A DNA stretch of 18,469 nucleotides. Source: Aquificales bacterium. GTDB taxonomy: Bacteria; Aquificota; Aquificia; Aquificales; QOAS01. The stretch spans positions 1 to 18,469 of the forward strand of contig JALVTI010000155.1 in assembly GCA_027035985.1 (NCBI GenBank). The letters are read 5' to 3'. A program made the position numbers and the translations under genes. How positions within the stretch are numbered: the first letter of the stretch is position 1; each line of letters begins with the position of its first letter. The notes beneath the pieces were generated by a model. The model made no database searches. It had not been told where the DNA came from and saw nothing but the letters and a program-made list of their open reading frames with translations. Shown piece by piece: positions 6,988 to 13,068 of this stretch.

Positions 6988-7458
6988 CTAAAGGAGGGGA
7001 AGGTTTTTTCCCAAGCGTTCCCTAACGAGGTTCTTTATCCGCGTAAGCGCGTAAACCTCCGAAAGGGTTTTGTCTACCAGAAATGCCAACAGCAGGATTA
7101 TCAAATCCTCAATGTAATCCTCGACGAGTCCTATCTCCAATTTGGCGTCCCCCAGGAGGCTCCTCAAAAAGGTATCCCTGTCGAAGTCGCTCAAATTTTC
7201 CCCGTAGCGGTCGTAGAAGGTATTTAAAACCTCCTCCAACTGTCGGCGGAAGGTTTCGGAAAAGTCCTTTCCCGGTTGGGTAGGTTCCAAGCCGAGATTT
7301 TCTGCTATGAGGGTGAGGTATTGAAAGAGCCGCATCGAGTGGACTATCTGTTCGAGCCTCTTTATCTGTTTATCCAAAACCTCCGAAGGTTTGCCCTCTT
7401 TGAGGGCTTGTTTATATCCAAACTGAAAAAGGTCTTCACATACGGTCTTTACACTCAT
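6988..7458 (-). CDS. Unknown alpha-helical protein
   Basis: I do not recognise this 156-residue protein. It is predicted mostly helical, rich in Leu, Glu, Lys and Arg, with no signal peptide and no metal or nucleotide motif. Near the C-terminus a hydrophobic run (LIILLLAFLVDKT, about 119-131) sits between charged segments. This could be a buried core helix, and it is too short and mixed for a clear membrane anchor. ATG 7458 has a GAGG ribosome-binding site 8 bases upstream (TTGAGGTTTTTATT before ATG). The gene lies 28 bases upstream of carB-N, likely in one transcript, and starts 40 bases from the divergent pilin-like gene. The link to carbamoyl phosphate synthesis is only positional. Confidence 0.65.
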   Translation of the reverse strand: MSVKTVCEDLFQFGYKQALKEGKPSEVLDKQIKRLEQIVHSMRLFQYLTLIAENLGLEPTQPGKDFSETFRRQLEEVLNTFYDRYGENLSDFDRDTFLRSLLGDAKLEIGLVEDYIEDLIILLLAFLVDKTLSEVYALTRIKNLVRERLGKNLPLL

Positions 7459-7498
7459 AATAAAAACCTCAAAACTAAATTTATAGAAGGTCTATGTC

Positions 7499-8008
7499 AT
7501 GAGAAGCCTTACAAACTGGAATTTGTTAAGAAATGCTTCCTCAAAGGGTTTCTCCCTGGTAGGAGCTTTAATTTTGGTTGCGATTATCTCCCTAACGATG
7601 GCAGTTATCGGAACCATCTTTTTAAAGACCTTACGGGTTCAACATGGGATTAAGATTTATAAGACGACAAAAGAAGCTGCTGAATCGGCGGCTTACGCGT
7701 TAGTGGATTATATGGAAAGTAATTTGGGGCAACCTCCCATAGGAAGCTGTACCGATGCAAATGGAAATAGTTGCACTTTAGACTGCTCCAATTCAACCTG
7801 TAGATGCACAATAGATTGGAATAAAAGTACCGAATTGAAAAATATAGCAGATGCTATAAAGAATTCGCCGGCAATAGGAGAGTATCCGGTGGGATACATC
7901 TTGAAAAATTGCACCGATGGAACAACCCAAATTTATACAATTCTTATTAGTGTAAATTCAACGCAAGGGGCGGGAGGAACGAGGATTATGTTTATTTACG
8001 CTTATTGA
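7499..8008 (+). CDS. Type IV pilin-like / minor pseudopilin, six cysteines
   Basis: A 169-residue class III signal-peptide protein. The leader ends SSKG, cleavage is expected before F18, and then comes the hydrophobic helix FSLVGALILVAIISLTMAV (18-36). The +5 position is Gly22 instead of the usual Glu, as seen in GspK- and PilX-type minor subunits that sit at the tip or lack the assembly salt bridge. The exported domain has six cysteines (84, 92, 96, 101, 103, 138), five packed in about 20 residues, suggesting disulfides or a small metal site. AAGGT lies 9 bases before ATG. The gene is visibly more AT-rich than most neighbours and stands alone without other pilus genes. Its 3' end overlaps rsmE by 17 bases, tail to tail. 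The exact role is unknown. Confidence 0.75.
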   Translation: MRSLTNWNLLRNASSKGFSLVGALILVAIISLTMAVIGTIFLKTLRVQHGIKIYKTTKEAAESAAYALVDYMESNLGQPPIGSCTDANGNSCTLDCSNSTCRCTIDWNKSTELKNIADAIKNSPAIGEYPVGYILKNCTDGTTQIYTILISVNSTQGAGGTRIMFIYAY

Positions 8009-8714
8009 TGCAGTAAGTGTATACTATCCCCGCGGCGAGAGCCGCGGCTGTCTCACTTCTTAAGATGAAATTTCCCAAACTCACGGGGGTAAACCCCTTT
8101 TCGGTCAGCAGGCGGGCTTCCTCCGCGGAGAAGCCCCCTTCGGGTCCCACAACTATATTCGCCCCCTTTAGTGAGGGATTTTTTTCCAATACCTCAAAGA
8201 GGTTGTTGTTTCCCTCCCTCTCGAAGGGGAAGAGGTTTAAAAATCCCCTTTGGGGTTCGATTTTTTCCAAAACCATCGGTGGGAAAATTTTGGGGGGTAT
8301 GTGCCTGCCGCACTGCTTCAGGGCTTCCCGCGCAATCCTCTCCCAGCGACCGATTTTTTCGGCGATAACGGAAACCTTTTGAAAACTCCTTTTGGAGATA
8401 ACGGGAACTATCTCCGAAACCCCTATTTCGGTCGCCTTTTCGACTATCTCGTCGAAGGTGGCGAGTTTTACCGGGACGCACTGGTAGAGGCGGACAAAAA
8501 ATAGGGGAACATTCGGGGGAAGTTCCTTCAAAATCCTAACCACCGCGCGGCGTTTCTCTATTTTCTCAACCTCTCCCAAAAAAGGTTTGAAAGTTTTTTC
8601 GTCCAAAACCTCGACGGTGTCTCCTACCCTCACCCTTTTGACCTTAAAGTGTCTGAAGTCGTCCTCTATAAAGGCAAACCCCTCGCGGGAAACGACAGCG
8701 AAAAACCTGTCCAT
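7992..8714 (-). CDS. rsmE: 16S rRNA m3U1498 methyltransferase (RsmE)
   Basis: A SPOUT-class methyltransferase that methylates U1498 of 16S rRNA using S-adenosylmethionine, in the cytosol. The 240-residue length fits the family. N-terminal MDRFFAVV leads into the PUA-like RNA-binding part. Then come EKATEIGVSEIVPV (92-105), REALKQCGR, the cofactor knot GPEGGFSAEEA (190-200) and LGNFILRSETAAALA (213-227), which closely follow the family pattern. A TTG codon directly before this ATG could add one residue; ATG 8714 is taken as the start. No Shine-Dalgarno sequence is visible. The gene diverges from korA, sharing a 135-base upstream region, and overlaps the pilin-like gene at its 3' end. Confidence 0.95.
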   Translation of the reverse strand: MDRFFAVVSREGFAFIEDDFRHFKVKRVRVGDTVEVLDEKTFKPFLGEVEKIEKRRAVVRILKELPPNVPLFFVRLYQCVPVKLATFDEIVEKATEIGVSEIVPVISKRSFQKVSVIAEKIGRWERIAREALKQCGRHIPPKIFPPMVLEKIEPQRGFLNLFPFEREGNNNLFEVLEKNPSLKGANIVVGPEGGFSAEEARLLTEKGFTPVSLGNFILRSETAAALAAGIVYTYCINKRK

Positions 8715-8730
8715 CAAAGGGTTAAGGGTA

Positions 8731-8759
8731 TTGAAATCGGAAACCGAAGGGTGTAAAGT
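8731..8759 (+). promoter_or_regulatory. Promoter for korAB with operator-like inverted repeat in the spacer
   Basis: TTGAAA (8731-8736) and TAAAGT (8754-8759) are 17 bases apart. The spacer contains TCGG-AAA-CCGA (8737-8747), a perfect 4-base inverted repeat in a position where a bound protein would block RNA polymerase. The implied transcript starts near 8766. Confidence 0.45.
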
Positions 8760-8767
8760 GGTTAAAA

Positions 8768-8814
8768 ACTCCCAAGGGGGTGCGGATTTGGGATATACCC
8801 CAAAGGGTTTTTTT
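8768..8814 (+). promoter_or_regulatory. Attenuator-like leader of korA
   Basis: Downstream of the promoter, CCCAAGGGGG (8771-8780) is followed by TTTGGG (8787-8792), which can pair with CCCAAA (8799-8804). Alternatively ACCC (8797-8800) can pair with GGGT (8805-8808), which is directly followed by seven T's. These pairings exclude each other, as in an antiterminator/terminator switch. The terminator stem is only 4 pairs, so this is tentative. Confidence 0.35.
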
Positions 8815-8826
8815 AAAATTAGCCTA

Positions 8827-8842
8827 AAACCTCGGGAGGTTT
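8827..8842 (+). promoter_or_regulatory. Ribosome-binding-site hairpin of korA
   Basis: AAACCT-CGGG-AGGTTT is a perfect 6-pair hairpin enclosing the Shine-Dalgarno sequence GGGAGGT (8834-8840), 9 bases before ATG 8850. When folded it would hide the ribosome-binding site. Confidence 0.5.
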
Positions 8843-8849
8843 CTTAAAC

Positions 8850-10760
8850 ATGGCAAACGAGAAGTTTGACCTGGTGATTAAAGTGGGCGGTGAAGGTGGT
8901 GAGGGTGTCATAACCGCGGGCGACTTCCTCACCGAAACCGCCGCAAGGGCTGGATACTGGGCAGTCAATTACAAATCCTACCCCGCCGAAATCAAGGGTG
9001 GTTACGCCCAATCCACCGTCAGGATTTCCTCCGATAGGGTCTTCTCCACCGGTGACAGCTTCGATATCCTCTGCGCCTTTAACGGTGAGGCTGTCGAGAA
9101 GAATATGGTCTTCCTAAAGAGGGCTAAGGACGAATCCAAACTCAAGGTATTGGTATACGACAGCACCGACTACGAACCCGCCGAGGAATTGGAAAACGTC
9201 ATTTACTACCCCGTTCCCCTGTCCGAACTGGCTAAGGACGTAATGAAAGCCTACATCACCAAGAACATCATAGCCCTCGGCGTATTGTCGGAACTCTTTG
9301 GTGTCCCCGAGCAGTCGATTAAGGACGCGATTAAGGCTAAGTTCTCCCGTAAGGGTGAAAAAATCGTCGAAATGAACTACAAAGCCTTCGACCTCGGAAG
9401 GCAGTATGTAAGGGAAAATCTCCAGAAGAAAGACCCCTACAAATTCCCCGAGCCGAGAACTCCCGAAGATGTCGTGATTATGGAGGGTAACCAGGCGGTT
9501 GCAAAGGGTTCTATAGCCGCGGGCGTAGAGTTTTACGCCGCATACCCGATTACCCCCGCGACCGCCGTCGGTAACCACATCGTTATGGACCTGATAAAGC
9601 GCGGCGGTTGGCTATACCAAGCCGAGGACGAGATTGCATCCCTCGGTATGGCGCTCGGCGCGTCCTTCGCCGGTAAGAAGTCGATGACCGCCACCTCGGG
9701 ACCCGGTATCTCCCTAATGAGCGAGTTTATCGGCTACGCCGGTATTACCGAACTTCCCATAGTTATAGTCGACGTTCAAAGGGGTGGACCTTCTACCGGT
9801 ATGCCCACCAAGCACGAGCAGTCCGACCTCTTTATATGCGCTTTCGGCGGACACGGCGACTTCCCCAGGGCAATCCTCGCGGCTACCACCGTCGAGGATA
9901 ACTTCTACCTCGCGGTCGAGGCGTTCAACCTCGCCGAGAAGTATCAAATTCCCGTCTTCCTGATGACCGACGGCGCACTCGCGATTAGGTCGGAGGTCTT
10001 CCCCACCCCGAAAATCGAGCAGAGGGAGGACGGCAAGGTTGTGGTTAGGGGACACATCCCCTACGGCGTGGACGAGATTGGGGTCGTAAACAGGTGGGTT
10101 TACAACGCCGAAGAGGACAAAGAGGGTGAATTCCGTTCCCCCAGCGGAAGGTTCTTGAGGTATAAGACCGATACTCCCACCGGTATAACCCCCATGGGTA
10201 TACCCGGCGACCCCAACGCTATGCACGCCATTACCGGTCTCGAGAGAACCGAAAACTCCGACCCCAGGTTCACCCCCGAGATAAGGGTCAAACAGATGAA
10301 CAAGCGTTTCAGGAAACTCCAAACCCTTCTAAGGGAGGACGCCGACAGGTATTACAAGGATATGAGGATAGATAGCGACAACGCCGATGTGGCAATCATC
10401 TCCTGGGGTCTGACCGCCTCCATCGCGAGGGAAGCCGCCCAAAGGCTCAGGGAACAGGGCTACACCGTAAACGAGTTCTATCCCAGGTTGCTCTGGCCCG
10501 TTAAAGCCGAGGTATTCGAGGAATTCGCGTCCAAGGCTAAAAGGGTAATCATCCCTGAAACCAACTACTACGGACAGTTTGCCTTCATCCTAAGGGCTAC
10601 CACCAATCTAAAAGACCTTATCTCCTACGTCGCCTACAGGGGTGAGGCGTTCATACCCAAAGAAATTGAAGACTTCGCAAAAATGGCAATAGAAAAGGAC
10701 ATTAAGAAGGGTTGGTTTACCCCCTCCGACGTCTATGGCACGGTTGTGGGGGCTATTTGA
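8850..10760 (+). CDS. korA: 2-oxoacid:ferredoxin oxidoreductase, fused gamma-alpha subunit (probable KorA)
   Basis: Large subunit of a CoA-dependent 2-oxoacid:ferredoxin oxidoreductase. In autotrophs with a reductive TCA cycle it works in the carboxylating direction, making 2-oxoglutarate from succinyl-CoA, CO2 and reduced ferredoxin. Residues 1 to about 185 are the gamma domain (GGEGGEGVITAGDFL, YPAEIKGGYAQSTVR). From about 208 onward come the pyrimidine-binding alpha domains, with YPITPAT (232-238), SGPGISLMSEFIGYA (283-297) and GGPSTGMPTKHEQSDL (312-327). The 636-residue fused form paired with a beta subunit just under 300 residues matches the two-subunit KorAB known from Hydrogenobacter. 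Motifs cannot fully exclude another 2-oxoacid as substrate. The gene has its own promoter and structured leader, and korB follows after 78 bases. Confidence 0.9.
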   Translation: MANEKFDLVIKVGGEGGEGVITAGDFLTETAARAGYWAVNYKSYPAEIKGGYAQSTVRISSDRVFSTGDSFDILCAFNGEAVEKNMVFLKRAKDESKLKVLVYDSTDYEPAEELENVIYYPVPLSELAKDVMKAYITKNIIALGVLSELFGVPEQSIKDAIKAKFSRKGEKIVEMNYKAFDLGRQYVRENLQKKDPYKFPEPRTPEDVVIMEGNQAVAKGSIAAGVEFYAAYPITPATAVGNHIVMDLIKRGGWLYQAEDEIASLGMALGASFAGKKSMTATSGPGISLMSEFIGYAGITELPIVIVDVQRGGPSTGMPTKHEQSDLFICAFGGHGDFPRAILAATTVEDNFYLAVEAFNLAEKYQIPVFLMTDGALAIRSEVFPTPKIEQREDGKVVVRGHIPYGVDEIGVVNRWVYNAEEDKEGEFRSPSGRFLRYKTDTPTGITPMGIPGDPNAMHAITGLERTENSDPRFTPEIRVKQMNKRFRKLQTLLREDADRYYKDMRIDSDNADVAIISWGLTASIAREAAQRLREQGYTVNEFYPRLLWPVKAEVFEEFASKAKRVIIPETNYYGQFAFILRATTNLKDLISYVAYRGEAFIPKEIEDFAKMAIEKDIKKGWFTPSDVYGTVVGAI

Positions 10761-10819
10761 GACCCTTTTATGGGTTTGGACATTTTTTCTTTCCCCCTTT
10801 GGGAGTTTTGCTTTTATAA

Positions 10820-10834
10820 AACCTAAAGGAGGTT
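10820..10834 (+). promoter_or_regulatory. Ribosome-binding-site hairpin of korB, deciding its start
   Basis: AACCT-AAAGG-AGGTT is a perfect 5-pair hairpin containing the Shine-Dalgarno sequence AAGGAGG (10826-10832). The spacing of 6 bases to ATG 10839 identifies that codon as the start, not the in-frame TTG at 10833, which lies inside the hairpin. Confidence 0.5.
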
Positions 10835-10838
10835 GGTT

Positions 10839-11729
10839 ATGGCTGTTTTGACCACTAAGGATTATAGAAGCGAAGTTGAGCCTACCTGGTGTCCCGGTTG
10901 CGGTGACTTCGGTGTCCTCAACGCCACCGCCAGGGCTCTCGCCGAACTTCAGAAAGACCCCGCAAAGGTAGTCGGCATTTCCGGAATCGGATGCTCCTCG
11001 AGGTTGCCCCTCTTCCTAAAGGGTTACAACGCCCACACCCTCCACGGTAGGGCTATTACCTTTGCAATAGGCGTTAAGGTTTCCAGACCCGACTTGGACG
11101 TTATCGTCTTCACCGGTGACGGGGATATGTTCTCGATTGGTAGCGGACACAACCCCCACGTCGCCCGTAGGAATATCGATCTCACCATAATAATGATGGA
11201 CAACAAGGTCTACGGTCTTACCAAAAACCAAGTCTCCCCCACCTCCAGGGACGGACAGCCCGGTTCGTTAAATCCCTACGGAAACATCGACGGACACGTC
11301 AACCCCATTATGTATATGCTCACCTTCGGTGCGACCTACGTAGCCCAAACCTACGCCGGTAACCTCAAACACATGACCAAGATTATTAAGGAGGCTATCG
11401 AACACAAAGGTCTATCCTTTGTAAACGTAATATCCCCCTGTCCCACTTTCAACAAGTTTGACAGCTACAAGTATTACAAAGACCACCTAATCGATATAAA
11501 CGAAGACCTCGGACACACCGAACTGGACAACTTCAACAAGGCTATGGAGATGGCTATCCACTGGGACGACAACTACAGAGACCCCCAAAACACCAAAGCC
11601 CACATCGGGGTTTACTACAAAGTTCAAAAACCCACCTACCACGACAGGGTGGAAGAGGTTAAAGCCCGCGTCGGTCGCGAGGAGAGCATCCAAAAGCTCA
11701 TCGACGTCTGCAAACCCAAGGCTATCTAA
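10839..11729 (+). CDS. korB: 2-oxoacid:ferredoxin oxidoreductase, beta subunit (probable KorB)
   Basis: Carries the thiamine diphosphate and a [4Fe-4S] cluster of the KorAB complex and passes electrons to or from ferredoxin. In the 297-residue product: WCPGCGDFG (C18, C21), IGCSS (C52) and SPCPTF (C201) supply cluster cysteines, and GDGDMFSIG (93-101) with MDNKVYGLTKNQ (120-131) is the Mg-thiamine diphosphate motif. SRDGQPGSLNPYGN is typical of this family. It lies directly downstream of korA and needs KorA for activity. The 78-base gap between the two subunit genes is long for one enzyme. It holds a weak hairpin (ACCC at 10762-10765 with GGGT at 10772-10775) and a T-rich run, so subunit levels may be tuned there. 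A strong terminator follows the stop. Confidence 0.92.
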   Translation: MAVLTTKDYRSEVEPTWCPGCGDFGVLNATARALAELQKDPAKVVGISGIGCSSRLPLFLKGYNAHTLHGRAITFAIGVKVSRPDLDVIVFTGDGDMFSIGSGHNPHVARRNIDLTIIMMDNKVYGLTKNQVSPTSRDGQPGSLNPYGNIDGHVNPIMYMLTFGATYVAQTYAGNLKHMTKIIKEAIEHKGLSFVNVISPCPTFNKFDSYKYYKDHLIDINEDLGHTELDNFNKAMEMAIHWDDNYRDPQNTKAHIGVYYKVQKPTYHDRVEEVKARVGREESIQKLIDVCKPKAI

Positions 11730-11738
11730 AGAGGTTCT

Positions 11739-11766
11739 CCCCCGCCTTCGGTGGGGGCTTTTTCTT
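11739..11766 (+). terminator. Rho-independent terminator of korAB
   Basis: CCCCCGC and GTGGGGG form a 7-pair stem (one G-T pair) around the loop CTTCG, followed by C and a T-rich tail (TTTTTCTTTGTTTTTT). It is the strongest terminator in the window and starts 10 bases after the korB stop. It may also help insulate the convergent pseI gene, but the T-run lies only on the + side. Confidence 0.88.
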
Positions 11767-11784
11767 TGTTTTTTAGAAAACGAG

Positions 11785-12828
11785 TCAGTCTATTAAATCC
11801 CAAGACAAAGGGGTTCCCGCCTTTATATCCTTGCGGGCGCGTTTTTTACCGACAATATCCTTGTAATACTTTGGATGGAGTCCGTACCCGGGTCTTATAG
11901 ACCTTACATTATCCTCCGTAAAAAGTTCTCCTTTTTTTACATCTTTAACCACAAAGAGGGAACGGGCAAATTGTCTTCCCTTTTTCATTCCTTCGGTCAC
12001 TTTGTAGGAACCGTCTCCCAACGCTCTACGGGTATTTTTAACAGCTTTAACCATTTGGGCAAATTCGTCAGGTGTTAGAGAAAAATCCCTATCGGGGGTA
12101 TTGAGTTTTCTATCCAAAATAAAGTGTTTTTCAATCATTACGGCGCCCAATGCGGTTGCCGCTACCGGAACTTCTATACCTTTGGTATGGTCGGAAAGTC
12201 CTACGGGAACCCCAAAAATCTTTCTTAAGGAGGGTATAACACCTATGTTAGCCTCCTCTATAGGTGTAGGATAGGCACTTGTGCACTTTAAAAGGATTAT
12301 TTGATTGTTTCCCACCCTTTTACAGGCATTTATAGCTTCTTCAATATCGGCTAATGTTGCTATACCCGTTGAAATTATGACGGGTTTTCCTTTGGAGGCT
12401 ATATATTCGATGAGCGGAATATCGGTAATTTCGAAGGATGCCACCTTGTAGGCGGGAACATTCAATTCCTCTAAGAAATCTACGGCGCTTTTATCAAAAG
12501 GTGTTGAGAAAAATATAAGCCCAAGTTTTTCCGCAAGCTCCTTCAGTTCGAAATGCCATTCCCAAGGCATATATGCTTCTTCGTATAGCTCGTAGAGCGT
12601 TTTACCATCCCAAAGGGTTCCCCCCTTTATGCGAAAATACTCGTTATCGAAAGGTGCCGTTATGGTATCGGGGGTATAGGTTTGCAATTTGACCGCATCG
12701 GCTCCCGCTTCTTTCATCGCATAGAGTGTTTCCTTCGCGATTTCCAAGCTCTGTTTGTGGTTTGCCGAAAGTTCGGCGACTACCATAATATCCTTATCGA
12801 GGTCAAAGTTGCCAATTTTTATTCCCAT
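11785..12828 (-). CDS. pseI: Pseudaminic acid synthase (PseI), NeuB/SpsE family
   Basis: Condenses phosphoenolpyruvate with a six-carbon 2,4-diacetamido sugar to make pseudaminic acid, a nonulosonate used to glycosylate flagellins, pili or surface polysaccharides. The 347-residue protein has the NeuB barrel (VAELSANHKQSLEIA, VKLQTYTPDT, GGTLWDGKTLYELYEEAY, SSTP-like FFSTPFD, STGIATLADIEEA, GLSDHT, EKHFILDRK) and a C-terminal antifreeze-like SAF domain from about 285. The ELSANH and TLWD...YELY patterns favour PseI over NeuB or LegI. An in-frame TTG at 12858 could add 10 residues; ATG 12828 fits family length and has a -10-like TAGAAT (12837-12842) 8 bases upstream, with no Shine-Dalgarno sequence. 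It is AT-richer than neighbouring genes, and no other pse gene is nearby. Confidence 0.9.
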   Translation of the reverse strand: MGIKIGNFDLDKDIMVVAELSANHKQSLEIAKETLYAMKEAGADAVKLQTYTPDTITAPFDNEYFRIKGGTLWDGKTLYELYEEAYMPWEWHFELKELAEKLGLIFFSTPFDKSAVDFLEELNVPAYKVASFEITDIPLIEYIASKGKPVIISTGIATLADIEEAINACKRVGNNQIILLKCTSAYPTPIEEANIGVIPSLRKIFGVPVGLSDHTKGIEVPVAATALGAVMIEKHFILDRKLNTPDRDFSLTPDEFAQMVKAVKNTRRALGDGSYKVTEGMKKGRQFARSLFVVKDVKKGELFTEDNVRSIRPGYGLHPKYYKDIVGKKRARKDIKAGTPLSWDLID

Positions 12829-12849
12829 CGGTGGGAATTCTAATAAATC

Positions 12850-12879
12850 TTGCTCCAAATATTGAGGGTTGGTTATATT
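12850..12879 (+). promoter_or_regulatory. Probable promoter of tRNA-Ser
   Basis: TTGCTC (12850-12855) and TATATT (12874-12879) are 18 bases apart, and the -10 ends 14 bases before the mature tRNA. It lies in the short region shared with the divergent pseI. Confidence 0.5.
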
Positions 12880-12893
12880 TTTATCCTTTGGCA

Positions 12894-12987
12894 GGAGGGG
12901 TGGCCGAGCGGACGAAGGCGGGGGACTCGAAATCCCTTGGACGGGTTTACGCCCGTCCCGCGGGTTCGAATCCCGCCCCCTCCGCCA
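12894..12987 (+). tRNA. serT-CGA: tRNA-Ser, anticodon CGA
   Basis: A complete class II tRNA of 94 bases. The acceptor GGAGGGG (12894-12900) pairs with CCCCTCC (12977-12983), followed by discriminator G and an encoded CCA. The anticodon loop is CTCGAAA, giving CGA, which reads serine codon UCG. The long variable arm GGACGGG-loop-CCCGTCC is typical of serine tRNAs. The T arm is GCGGG-TTCGAAT-CCCGC. Stems are very GC-rich, as expected in a thermophile. No insertion element or direct repeat of the 3' end is seen beside it. Confidence 0.96.
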
Positions 12988-13068
12988 TTTAAAACCTTAC
13001 TTTTTGAGATTTTCAATTTAACAACAATCCTATAAAGATTTTTGAAAGCTCTATATTAAAAACTTCTG

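Noticed and set aside
9714..10322. Long open frame (202 codons) on the - strand inside korA
   Set aside because: It lies wholly antisense to a strongly conserved gene and shows no domain motif. Such shadows are common here because the codon bias leaves few reverse-strand stops.
10833..10838. TTG start for korB two codons upstream of ATG
   Set aside because: It would lie directly at the end of the Shine-Dalgarno sequence with no spacing. ATG 10839 has a proper 6-base spacing.
11785..12987. pseI as part of an island integrated at tRNA-Ser
   Set aside because: pseI is on the 5' side of the tRNA, whereas integration at the 3' end would put an element on the lon side. No integrase and no repeat of the tRNA 3' end are visible.
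12988..13068. CIRCE-like or other heat-shock operator before lon
   Set aside because: No TTAGCACTC-type inverted repeat or other clear palindrome is present; only AT-rich sequence with -10-like hexamers.
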